From positions 1-33,721 of the forward strand of contig CAJTUY010000008.1 in the NCBI GenBank assembly GCA_910579415.1: a DNA stretch of 33,721 nt, in the 5' to 3' direction. Made by a program: the position numbers and the translations under genes. Below, piece after piece: positions 1-7,517 of the stretch (positions are counted from its first letter, which is position 1; every line of letters begins with the position of its first letter). The stretch comes from an uncultured Clostridia bacterium. GTDB taxonomy: Bacteria > Bacillota > Clostridia > UBA1381. The notes under the pieces were generated by a model, which made no database searches, had not been told where the DNA came from, and saw only the letters and a program-made list of their open reading frames with translations.

Positions 1-266
1 TAACTGTTTTTATGAAAGTCAAAGGCTTTTTTTATGTCGTTAGGACAATCTTTTACATACAATCTTAACTCTACTCCCCATTTATCCTTATCATTTTCCA
101 TTCCTATAATCCCAGATGATGTTATTGATATTGATGGTGAATACTTTGAATTGTAATCCTTTACAAATTTTTCAGCTTGATCAGTTTTCGCTTCTGCTTC
201 AATAAAGAAATTTTGCCCGTGATTTTTGATATCTTCCAAAAAACTAATTAAATCATTAATATTCAT
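1..266 (-). CDS. Partial protein of unknown function, third gene of the methyltransferase operon
   Basis: An open frame starts at an ATG whose first base is position 266 and runs off the left edge of the window after 88 readable codons, so the C-terminus is missing. The start is preceded by AAAGGAGT about eight bases upstream. The gene begins six bases after the stop of the second methyltransferase, so the three genes are almost certainly one transcript. The protein starts MNINDLISFLEDIKNHG, is acidic and soluble, and has no signal peptide or membrane segment. I do not recognise the family from this fragment. A gene immediately downstream of two modification methyltransferases is most often the cognate restriction endonuclease, and that is my inference. 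No nuclease motif is visible in the part present. Confidence 0.75.
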   Translation of the reverse strand, partial: MNINDLISFLEDIKNHGQNFFIEAEAKTDQAEKFVKDYNSKYSPSISITSSGIIGMENDKDKWGVELRLYVKDCPNDIKKAFDFHKNS

Positions 267-272
267 ATTTAC

Positions 273-1049
273 TTACTCCTTTACAAAAATTAAAATATAT
301 TCGTGTACTTTATTAATTCTAAATCTATACGGATAGCCCAAAGGTTTCATATTATTGTAATCAGATTGTCTGTCCCATATAATAATATCGTCAAAAATAA
401 ATCCTATTTTTTGCATACGCTGTGCCAAATCATTATGCAAAGGAAAAAAATCACTTTTCTTGCGGATATCCATTACATTTACCAAACAATATCCTCTTGG
501 CTTTAATACTTTTTTGACTTTAGAAAACAATAACTCTAATTTATCCAAAAACAAAGAATAATCGGAAATATTCCCAATATCTTCGTCTTTGTCAGAATAA
601 TTTTCTGATTCTTTTTTGTCAGCGCTTCTTTTCATATTAAGAATATCCCAATACGGAGGCGACGTAATGCACAAATCAAAACTATCTTCATTTAATTTGT
701 CTAATTCTTCTAAACTATCGCCATTAATAATTGAAATTTTCGCATCTGTTCCTATTCTAGAGTTTGCAATATTGCAAAATTCCTCTGATAAATCAATACC
801 AACTCCGCTGCATCCTAAATTATGCGCTGCAACCATACTTGAACCAATACCATTAAAAGGATCAATTACATGGCTATTATCTTTAGAAAAAGTTTTAATT
901 AATTTTTCGCATAATGATACCGGATATGAAGCGGGGTGATTCAAGTCTTTTTCTTCCTTTGTTTTAGTTAAATCACGCCATATACTAAAGGAATTTTGTA
1001 ACCATTCCTTTCCCGTAAGATCATTACATCTTTTATCCTCATTTATCAT
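273..1049 (-). CDS. Site-specific DNA methyltransferase with TSPPYW motif (N4/N6-amino type)
   Basis: The 258-residue protein is an amino-methylating DNA methyltransferase that uses S-adenosylmethionine. The AdoMet-binding motif DPFNGIGS lies at residues 63-70 and the catalytic motif TSPPYW at 129-134, so the AdoMet motif precedes the catalytic one. The preceding NHPASYP stretch (37-43) fits motif X. The N-terminal GKEWLQNSFSIW sequence is typical of modification enzymes in this group. The TSPPYW form is common in N4-cytosine enzymes but does not by itself separate m4C from m6A. The start overlaps the end of the upstream methyltransferase gene by 11 bases and has a good ribosome binding site (AGAGGTGG), so translation is probably coupled. 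Together the two enzymes would protect two different bases or strands of a restriction site. Confidence 0.9.
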   Translation of the reverse strand: MINEDKRCNDLTGKEWLQNSFSIWRDLTKTKEEKDLNHPASYPVSLCEKLIKTFSKDNSHVIDPFNGIGSSMVAAHNLGCSGVGIDLSEEFCNIANSRIGTDAKISIINGDSLEELDKLNEDSFDLCITSPPYWDILNMKRSADKKESENYSDKDEDIGNISDYSLFLDKLELLFSKVKKVLKPRGYCLVNVMDIRKKSDFFPLHNDLAQRMQKIGFIFDDIIIWDRQSDYNNMKPLGYPYRFRINKVHEYILIFVKE

Positions 1050-2460
1050 TATTCCACCTCTCTGATTGTATTCGTTTCATCTCATCATCTATATAGTTCT
1101 TTTCTTTTTCACATATATTATATGTTTCATAAACCAATGAATTAAGATCTTCTACTGAATCAAACCATTCGTCACTCATATATTCTGTTGTTTCTAATAA
1201 CTTAACTATATTAATTATTTGATTAAAGCTATCATCGTTTTTAATAAGCGGTATTTTCTTTAAGTATTTTGAATCAGTGTGCATAGTTAATTTTGAATTG
1301 TTAAAACAAAATTTAAGCAAATAATAATTACAAAGTCGCGAATGTAAAATACCAACGATATATCTGCACATCTTTTCATCACCATCTTGAAAAATCGTTA
1401 CTGTTTCTGTAGCTTCTAAGTTGCCAGCAAAACTTGCAATTATTCCAGCTTCTGCACTATAAATATTTTGTATAAATACCAAATTACCTTTTTTAGGAAC
1501 AGTTGTATTCTTAAATCCGAATTTTTTAATATCTTTACCAGAAATCGCATCTTCTGCTTTTGATCTTCCTCTATGAATTTTTTCAGTACAAATATCACCA
1601 AATCTTTGATATGCACTTTCTAATTTTTTATATATTTCATAATCTGTGTTGTTTTGAAATAATAAAATTTCATTATTAAAAAAACTCTGTTCAACTTTAA
1701 CGGTTTCTTTAAAGTTTTTATTATAAAGTTTTTTTATAGATATTAAATTATTGGTAGGACATTCATTCTTTATTGTTAATACGATTTGTTCTCCTCTTAC
1801 CCCCTTAAAATATGCTCCTAAATCTGTAATAGAAACGATTGTTTTTTCCTTTAGAATTTTTTGCCGTAATAATTTGTACGAAGCTACGTGAAGGAAATTT
1901 TTGGGTATGATATATGAAACATAACCTCCGTCTTTTATCAATTCTAAAGCCCTATATAATGCAGCAACAAATAGATTACTGCCAGAATCTTTCACATTCC
2001 TTAAAAATAAATAGTCTTCGGTGTCTATAATTATATTTTTATCCATTGGTGCGTAGGGTGGATTCCCGATAATGACATCCACTTTATCTTTTAGATTAAA
2101 ACTATTACAAATCTTCTTGCAAGAACTACCCAATGTATCTAATGTTTTTATATCTTTTAGTCCCGTTAATTTTCTACACATTGCAGTGGTAGACCTATCA
2201 AAATCTGCACCATGAATGTTTAAATACCCCAATTCTTTAGCAGCGAAAAGAAAACTACCTGTTCCGCAGCAAGGATCTAAAATATGTGAAGTTGTAGTTA
2301 TGTTTAAATCTTCTATTATTATTTTCGCTAAACCTACATCAGTATAGTAAATTCCATGCTCTTTTTTTAAATCAGTATCAAGCGAGTCTTCAAATACACT
2401 GCTTCTATAAGAATATTCTTGACAATCTATTATTTTTTCCATAAAGTCAACTACTTTCAT
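1039..2460 (-). CDS. N6-adenine DNA methyltransferase, TaqI-like class
   Basis: This 473-residue protein is a gamma-class adenine-N6 methyltransferase of a restriction-modification system. Motif X (GIYYT, residues 36-40), the AdoMet-binding motif I (LDPCCGTGSF, 61-70) and the catalytic motif IV (GNPPY, 132-136) appear in that order. They are followed by a long C-terminal half that should carry the target recognition domain, as in M.TaqI-like enzymes. The length is normal for the class. It is the first gene of a minus-strand operon, with a strong promoter about 30 bases upstream. The start at 2460 has no clear Shine-Dalgarno sequence, and a second ATG at codon 7 is equally poor, so translation may begin near the 5-prime end of a short leader. 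Base composition is visibly more AT-rich than in the genes to the right of 5897. Confidence 0.93.
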   Translation of the reverse strand: MKVVDFMEKIIDCQEYSYRSSVFEDSLDTDLKKEHGIYYTDVGLAKIIIEDLNITTTSHILDPCCGTGSFLFAAKELGYLNIHGADFDRSTTAMCRKLTGLKDIKTLDTLGSSCKKICNSFNLKDKVDVIIGNPPYAPMDKNIIIDTEDYLFLRNVKDSGSNLFVAALYRALELIKDGGYVSYIIPKNFLHVASYKLLRQKILKEKTIVSITDLGAYFKGVRGEQIVLTIKNECPTNNLISIKKLYNKNFKETVKVEQSFFNNEILLFQNNTDYEIYKKLESAYQRFGDICTEKIHRGRSKAEDAISGKDIKKFGFKNTTVPKKGNLVFIQNIYSAEAGIIASFAGNLEATETVTIFQDGDEKMCRYIVGILHSRLCNYYLLKFCFNNSKLTMHTDSKYLKKIPLIKNDDSFNQIINIVKLLETTEYMSDEWFDSVEDLNSLVYETYNICEKEKNYIDDEMKRIQSERWNNDK

Positions 2461-2493
2461 CTATAACAAAAATCTATAAAACTATCCATGATA

Positions 2494-2522
2494 ATCATAT
2501 TATAATTTGGTGAATGTGTCAA
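2494..2522 (-). promoter_or_regulatory. Sigma-A-type promoter of the methyltransferase operon
   Basis: On the minus strand TTGACA (2517-2522) is separated by exactly 17 bases from TATGAT (2494-2499). This is a near-consensus promoter whose expected start lies about 25 bases before the first methyltransferase ATG. Confidence 0.75.
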
Positions 2523-2586
2523 TTGGCATATTAACTAAATTTATATTTCATTATTAGTTTTTTATCTTTTTATAAAAATTTATATA

Positions 2587-2613
2587 TAAAAAACGCAATC
2601 TTTGTGACTGCGC
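2587..2613 (-). terminator. Intrinsic terminator after the secreted-protein gene
   Basis: On the minus strand a seven-pair stem (CGCAGTC with GATTGCG, one G-U pair) encloses the loop ACAAA and is followed by six T. It lies 18 bases after the stop of the gene ending at 2631 and separates that operon from the methyltransferase operon. Confidence 0.75.
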
Positions 2614-2630
2614 CTTTTTGATATATCAAA

Positions 2631-3197
2631 TTATTTTTGAGCTTCCAGCAATAATTTTCTTGCTACTGTAAATTTCTCATTTCCAACGGTGGGAATATCT
2701 CTGTAACAAGTGTCAAGTGAAAATTGTTCGTTATAGTTAAATGACACGTCTACTGATTTATAGATTATTTCGTATGCTTCTTTGACCGCTTGTGTATAAT
2801 CCTTGCCGTTCTGTACCTCTGCAATTAGGTCGGCAAGCATTACCTTTAATTCTTCCTCTGCTTGCGCGTATGCGTCAGGTCGGAGCTGTTTATCCCTCAT
2901 AATGCGGATTGCGTTCTGTGCGACTGGCGATAAGATACCGTAACCGTTTCCGTCCGTCTGACTTGCCATAACTGCTTTTCGTATTCGTGTGTTGGCATAT
3001 CCTGCGGCTAATGTGTAACCGAGATTTCCGCTTTCTACTTCGTCAAGAATATCACCGATTAAATTTTCAGTAATTTGTATCTGATGTTCTGTTGCGTTAA
3101 GCGGTGTGCTTTCTCTCGGGATTTTTGCGGCATAAGCAGAAATATTTGTTGCTGTTAGTGCTGTTACAATAGCCAATGTAATAATTTGTTTTTTCAT
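2631..3197 (-). CDS. Secreted protein of unknown function
   Basis: The protein has a clear signal peptide: a lysine-rich start, a hydrophobic core (IITLAIVTALTATNI) and an AYA-A cleavage site, leaving a mature domain of about 165 residues. The mature part is mostly helical, rich in Glu, Gln and Ala, and has no cysteine motif apart from one Cys near the C-terminus. An ATG six bases upstream (3203) is only two bases from the AGGAGG ribosome binding site, whereas the ATG at 3197 is eight bases away, so I chose 3197 (188 residues). The gene follows the DUF6809 gene at once, and its ribosome binding site overlaps the end of that gene, so the two are cotranscribed. I do not recognise the family. 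The location suggests cargo of a mobile element. Confidence 0.8.
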   Translation of the reverse strand: MKKQIITLAIVTALTATNISAYAAKIPRESTPLNATEHQIQITENLIGDILDEVESGNLGYTLAAGYANTRIRKAVMASQTDGNGYGILSPVAQNAIRIMRDKQLRPDAYAQAEEELKVMLADLIAEVQNGKDYTQAVKEAYEIIYKSVDVSFNYNEQFSLDTCYRDIPTVGNEKFTVARKLLLEAQK

Positions 3198-3209
3198 TTT
3201 CATAGCCTC

Positions 3210-3512
3210 CTATTCTTCTGTTATATCTCTGAAAATTTTGTTTTCATCAAATACTAAACTGTCGCATATCATCTGCACTCCAAGTCTGAAACCGAGCTTG
3301 AAATTTTCAATATCGCTTGTAGCTGTGATTTCATCGTGCGCGTTTACGAGGGCATTAAATAAATCCAGATTCTCACCTGTCAACTCTTTTATTAAAATTT
3401 TCTCGTTATCACAAAATGTTTTCATAGCTTTTGCATACTGTGATGATAAATTAAACTGTTTAGCATTCGGGTTGATGTTACCGTAATACAGCTCTTCTAT
3501 AAAACTTGCCAT
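3210..3512 (-). CDS. DUF6809 family protein
   Basis: This 100-residue soluble protein matches the DUF6809 pattern as I remember it: an N-terminal IEELYYGNI box, a central helix ending in a LDLFNALV-type segment and a C-terminal FKLGFRLGVQMICDSL helix. Such proteins are common in Clostridia and often lie in or beside integrated elements; their function is unknown. The start at 3512 has a good ribosome binding site (GAAAGGAG, about seven bases away). It heads a two-gene minus-strand operon with the secreted protein. The family call rests on recalled motifs only, not on a search. Confidence 0.8.
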   Translation of the reverse strand: MASFIEELYYGNINPNAKQFNLSSQYAKAMKTFCDNEKILIKELTGENLDLFNALVNAHDEITATSDIENFKLGFRLGVQMICDSLVFDENKIFRDITEE

Positions 3513-3913
3513 TAAAAAACTCCTTTCGATATTTTTATAATATAATTATATCAAAAGAAGTTTTGTGCGCCCAGCCGGGAAAGCGTACGAAAATATTTTA
3601 ATCAGCCTGTATAATGCGCCTAAATGTAAAAAAGGGTTTGGGAATTTCCCCAAAAAACAAAATCAAATTTGTGAGTGTAGCCACACTCGCTGTGCTTGCT
3701 GGTAACGAAGTTTAAGCAAGTATGGCAATTTGATTTTCCGCGAATGGGTACCCGTTTGATGTGCTTGCTGGTAGCAAAATTATTGATATTTGAGGCTTTT
3801 TAGTTGAAAACTTCTTATTGCTTTTTCAAGTCTTTTAGGAAAATTTAAGCATATTTCATAATATCAAATCATATAATGTACTTTAAAATACTTTTTAAAG
3901 CGAGGACAAGTTT
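3513..3913. other. Non-coding, hairpin-rich stretch with direct repeats, upstream of the recombinase
   Basis: No credible gene lies here. The stretch holds several ordered elements: TTTGGG/CCCAAA arms (3637-3642, 3649-3654); an 11-base perfect inverted repeat AAAATCAAATT (3659-3669) with AATTTGATTTT (3727-3737); inside it GAGTGT-AGCC-ACACTC (3673-3688) and CTTGCT/AGCAAG arms (3695-3700, 3715-3720); the palindrome GGGTACCC; and the 13-base direct repeat GTGCTTGCTGGTA at 3692-3704 and 3761-3773. It sits between two divergent operons of the presumed mobile element. It could be a regulatory RNA, a transfer or replication origin, or a recombinase binding region; the sequence does not decide. Confidence 0.55.
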
Positions 3914-4129
3914 ATGCAAAGGAAAAAACATTCTGAACCTATTAGAGTTAAAACTACATTCGGAGAGTTTATACCCGAAATTGAATTAACCTATGAAACG
4001 GAAAACTGCGATTATATTTTTTCAGGTATTTATGACGGTTCGCATACATTACCGACAAAAATATTAAAGATAATGAGCAATGACGAAAATTTTACAAAAG
4101 GGGCTGACAAAACAGATGATGAGCGTTAG
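3914..4129 (+). CDS. Small protein of unknown function next to the recombinase
   Basis: This 71-residue open frame is preceded by GCGAGGA about eight bases from the ATG and ends 59 bases before the recombinase start, in the same direction. The protein is short, charged and soluble, with alternating beta-like segments (IRVKTTFGEFIPEIELTYE) and a final TLPTKILKIMS segment. In size, position and its C-terminal box it faintly resembles the small TnpW-type proteins that accompany large serine recombinases in Clostridia, but I cannot confirm that relation. It is likely a member of the same element and could be cotranscribed with the recombinase. Confidence 0.6.
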   Translation: MQRKKHSEPIRVKTTFGEFIPEIELTYETENCDYIFSGIYDGSHTLPTKILKIMSNDENFTKGADKTDDER

Positions 4130-4188
4130 AATATATACATACAATCCTGTTTTGACAGACTGTTTCAAAGAAAGAGAGATAAAAAATT

Positions 4189-5832
4189 ATGAATAAACAG
4201 TCTGAAAAAATAACAGCTTTATACTGCCGACTTAGCCGTGATGACGAGCTTCAAGGCGACAGCAACAGTATTGTAAATCAAAAAAATATTTTAGAGAGGT
4301 ACGCTAAGGATAATAACTTTTCAAACATACGATTTTTCGTTGACGACGGTTTCTCTGGGACAAATTTTCAGCGTCCATCTTGGACAGAATTATTAGGGTT
4401 GATTGAAGATAATCAAGTCGGAACGCTTATTGTAAAAGATATGTCAAGGCTCGGACGCGACTATTTAAAGGTCGGTTTTTATACAGAAGTTTTGTTTGTT
4501 GAAAAGAATATCCGTTTTATTGCTATCAATAATAACATAGACAGCGCAAACCAAACGGACAGTGATTTTACTCCGTTCCTGAACCTGATGAATGAATTTT
4601 ATGCAAGGGACACATCAAAGAAAATTCGTGCTGTTATGAAAGCAAAAGGAGAGTCGGGAAAGCACTTGACAACCATTCCGCCATACGGATATATGAAAAG
4701 CCCTGATAATTCTAATAAGTGGGTTATTGATGAGGACGCGGCAACGGTTGTCAAAAAGATTTTTCATCTTTGCTTAGAGGGTTACGGACCGGCACAAATA
4801 GCAAAACAGCTTCAGGCAGACAAAATTATAATTCCGTTTGTACATTGGAAACAGTCGGGAATAATAAATATTTCAAAGGATATTGATAATCCGTATAAGT
4901 GGTCGGCTGATACTGTTTCGGGCATTTTAGAAAAGCAAGAATATATAGGCGATACAGTTAATTTTAAAACGCATAAGCAATCCTACAAGTCAAAAAAGAA
5001 AATCAATAATCCGAAAGAACAGCAGTTGATTTTTGAGAATACTCACGAACCGATTATTGATGTTGACACTTGGGAAAAAGTACAAGAGTTAAGAAAGAAC
5101 AGGCGACGTTCCGCAAGAACAGGCAAAACAAATATGTTTTCTGGAATAGCTTATTGTGCTGATTGCGGAAAGAAACTATATTATTGTACAAGCAATAACT
5201 TTGAAAAAAGACAAGATTATTTTGTCTGCTCAACTTCAAGAAAAAACGGTAAAGATGTTTGCGATACTCACTATATACGGGCGGTCATTCTTGAAGAAGG
5301 CGTGCTGGCACATTTGAAAATGGTAATTGAATTTATTGAGCTTTACGAAGATACTTTTCGTGAGATTATGGGATTACAGCATAAGGCAATTATCAAGAAA
5401 GAATTAGCTTCAAAAAGAAAAACTATAACAAAGTCGGAAAATCGCATAAAAGAATTAGACCGATTATTCACTTCAATTTATGAAGACAAGACAAGCGGAG
5501 TTTTAACAGAAAGCCGATTTAAAATGCTTGCTGAACAATATGAGCAGGAGCAAGAGGAATTAAAAGAAAAGGTCAAAATTCTGTTTGATGAAATTGAACA
5601 ACAAGAGCAGGAAACTAACAATGTTGAAAGATTTATCGCAAAAGTACATAAATATTTTGATTTACAGGAATTAACGCCGAATATTCTAAATGATTTGGTA
5701 AAACGTGTTGAAGTCTATGCGCCAGAGAAAATAAATGGCAGACGGACACAAAGAATTGATATTTATTATGATTTTGTCGGCTTGCTGCCAATGTCATTAT
5801 TGCAAACAAAAATGAATAACAGCATAGCCTGA
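4189..5832 (+). CDS. Large serine recombinase, TnpX-like, with zinc ribbon and DUF4368-type C-terminus
   Basis: This 547-residue enzyme should excise and integrate the mobile element through a serine-DNA intermediate. The N-terminal resolvase domain contains the nucleophile Ser16 in LYCRLSRDDE, followed by DDGFSGTNFQRP (52-63) and KDMSRLGRD (83-91), all hallmarks of the family. A recombinase domain follows (about 160-300), then a zinc ribbon with Cys323, Cys326, Cys347 and Cys358, then a long charged coiled coil (about 395-490). The C-terminal LTPNILNDLVKRVEVY segment is typical of DUF4368 in TnpX/TndX relatives. The length is normal and the gene looks intact. No accessory integrase is needed by this class. 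The gene stops just before the chromosome-like region starts at 5897, as expected for a recombinase at the end of its element. Confidence 0.95.
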   Translation: MNKQSEKITALYCRLSRDDELQGDSNSIVNQKNILERYAKDNNFSNIRFFVDDGFSGTNFQRPSWTELLGLIEDNQVGTLIVKDMSRLGRDYLKVGFYTEVLFVEKNIRFIAINNNIDSANQTDSDFTPFLNLMNEFYARDTSKKIRAVMKAKGESGKHLTTIPPYGYMKSPDNSNKWVIDEDAATVVKKIFHLCLEGYGPAQIAKQLQADKIIIPFVHWKQSGIINISKDIDNPYKWSADTVSGILEKQEYIGDTVNFKTHKQSYKSKKKINNPKEQQLIFENTHEPIIDVDTWEKVQELRKNRRRSARTGKTNMFSGIAYCADCGKKLYYCTSNNFEKRQDYFVCSTSRKNGKDVCDTHYIRAVILEEGVLAHLKMVIEFIELYEDTFREIMGLQHKAIIKKELASKRKTITKSENRIKELDRLFTSIYEDKTSGVLTESRFKMLAEQYEQEQEELKEKVKILFDEIEQQEQETNNVERFIAKVHKYFDLQELTPNILNDLVKRVEVYAPEKINGRRTQRIDIYYDFVGLLPMSLLQTKMNNSIA

Positions 5833-5843
5833 ACTATGCTGTT
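5818..5843. repeat. Perfect 10-base inverted repeat across the recombinase stop, near the presumed element end
   Basis: AACAGCATAG (5818-5827) and CTATGCTGTT (5834-5843) flank a six-base centre that includes the TGA stop. A smaller inverted pair, ACTGT/ACAGT (5863-5876), lies just beyond. On the minus strand the first hairpin is followed by ATTCATTTTT, so it could also terminate the glycosyltransferase transcript. The 53 bases from 5844 to 5896 hold no gene and are where I would place the right end of the mobile element. Confidence 0.6.
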
Positions 5844-5896
5844 ACTCAAAAAATCATTAGTTACTGTCTTAACAGTGTCGCCCTTAAGGGGATTTT

Positions 5897-7498
5897 TTAT
5901 TGTTTGTATTTAAAAAGTAAATCATATCCGTATTCAGCTTCAAGTGTATAATTTGTGTTTATGATATTTCTAAGCTGACGGCTTTCAATAATATCTATAT
6001 TATGCACAATGACCCATTTTGGAGGAGTATCTATCATCATCTGATTTATCTCTCGTCCGAATTCAGGGTAACAGCCTGACCATGATTCCTGAAGTGTGAA
6101 CAGCTTATAGCACGGCATAATATCAGCCTGTAAAAACCATGCCGCCGAAACATCATAACCAAACACGCTGTCGCGTTCATTATCGGGAATATGCTCTGAC
6201 AGAGCGGATACACTTTTATAAATATCCGAACGCTTCAGTTTGTTTTCGGGAAGTGAAGATTGCTCATATGCCTTATTAACATAATGCGAAAGAGTTTGCG
6301 GCAGGGAATAAAAATAACCGTACAGCGGTATAGCCATAGCAATACAAAGCGCTGCTGACCAGACGGAGAAGCGTTTCCCCGCAATGTAGAAAAATACTGC
6401 CGCATAAATTGTGATAAGTGGTATAAGCGTTGTGTAGTAGTGAGTATAGCTGAAGCCAAGCAAAATCGGTATAAGCGCAAATACTGAAATGGTTGTTATA
6501 AGCGAAGCAACTTTAGCTCCGAGTCTTTTGGCGAATATGGTTGAAACAAATATAATTACCAGTACCGGTAGTACCCACATAAAAAGCGTGTACATTGAAT
6601 CGTCTGCTTTTTCATTTGCTCCTTCTGACGCATACATAAAATTAAATGTAAATGTCGCAAATATCATGTCACCGAGCGTACCCTTAATAAGGAAAAACAG
6701 GCAGATAGGAAGCGTTACGGTAAAAAGACCCAAAAAGAACATAAAAATATTAAGAAACGCTTCTTTTACATGTTCGTTCATAAAGTCCGTAACGAGCATA
6801 ACAAGAACTATTCCGCCAATCATTATACCGTTGTTAATGCGTATAAACGCGCACAAGGCGAAGCATATTCCGTAGAGAAACATATACCGCTTCGGGTGAG
6901 GCGCAGAAGGGTATTTTGTAATAAACTGTATTGAAAAGTAAATGGGTATTATACAAAACAGCATGCAGTATTCTTCACTGAGATTACCATCACTGATTGT
7001 TGCCGCAAATGCAAGAATAGTAAGTATAACGCATATTACTGATGCGAAGGTTTTTGTAAATATACGCGCGGTTTTGTACATGAATATCGCAGTAAGCGAT
7101 AAAAATATACACTGTATTATGAATACGCCTGTTTTTGAGCCTGTAAGATAAAAGCCGAGTGCATTAAGGTAAAAAAGTATCGGACCCTTGTGGTCAAAAT
7201 AATCGGTATATACATCCTTACCCATATAAATTGCCTTCCCGATAAGCATAAAAATGCTGGAATCGCCGTCGCAGTAGTCCTTAAAATACGGACTTGTTGA
7301 CGCCGACATAACAGCTAAAAATGCCGTACAGAAAAGCGCAAGAAAAATATATATAACGGTACGCCGTATAACATAGCTTCTGTACATCGGGTCGCGCAGA
7401 CGGGTAAAATCGGGTTTGCGGAAGAAATGCTTTTTTTGATTTACATATTCTTCGATTTTTTCCATACTGACTTCATAGGTAACTGTTTTTTTTGCCAT
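5897..7498 (-). CDS. Family-39-type membrane glycosyltransferase
   Basis: This 533-residue polytopic protein has a cytoplasmic N-terminal tail of about 45 residues, roughly ten to twelve hydrophobic helices and a C-terminal soluble part of about 120 residues. After the first helix, the extracytoplasmic loop has DGDSSIF (77-83) and YTDYFDHKGP (97-106). Both are characteristic of GT39/ArnT-like enzymes that transfer sugars from polyprenyl-phosphate carriers; the early loop Asp is the usual catalytic residue. The acceptor (protein, lipid or wall polymer) cannot be told from sequence. The ATG at 7498 has an AGGAGA ribosome binding site. It begins 19 bases after the stop of adenine deaminase in the same direction, so the two probably share a transcript although no functional link is obvious. 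Confidence 0.85.
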   Translation of the reverse strand: MAKKTVTYEVSMEKIEEYVNQKKHFFRKPDFTRLRDPMYRSYVIRRTVIYIFLALFCTAFLAVMSASTSPYFKDYCDGDSSIFMLIGKAIYMGKDVYTDYFDHKGPILFYLNALGFYLTGSKTGVFIIQCIFLSLTAIFMYKTARIFTKTFASVICVILTILAFAATISDGNLSEEYCMLFCIIPIYFSIQFITKYPSAPHPKRYMFLYGICFALCAFIRINNGIMIGGIVLVMLVTDFMNEHVKEAFLNIFMFFLGLFTVTLPICLFFLIKGTLGDMIFATFTFNFMYASEGANEKADDSMYTLFMWVLPVLVIIFVSTIFAKRLGAKVASLITTISVFALIPILLGFSYTHYYTTLIPLITIYAAVFFYIAGKRFSVWSAALCIAMAIPLYGYFYSLPQTLSHYVNKAYEQSSLPENKLKRSDIYKSVSALSEHIPDNERDSVFGYDVSAAWFLQADIMPCYKLFTLQESWSGCYPEFGREINQMMIDTPPKWVIVHNIDIIESRQLRNIINTNYTLEAEYGYDLLFKYKQ

Positions 7499-7517
7499 AG
7501 TACTTTCTCCTGAATGA

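Noticed and set aside
616..939. Plus-strand open frame within the second methyltransferase gene
   Set aside because: It lies opposite the DPFNGIGS and TSPPYW coding region, which is certainly coding on the minus strand.
3659..3773. Repeats in the gap as a possible CRISPR array
   Set aside because: Only two copies of a 13-base repeat occur, with one irregular spacer and no cas genes nearby.
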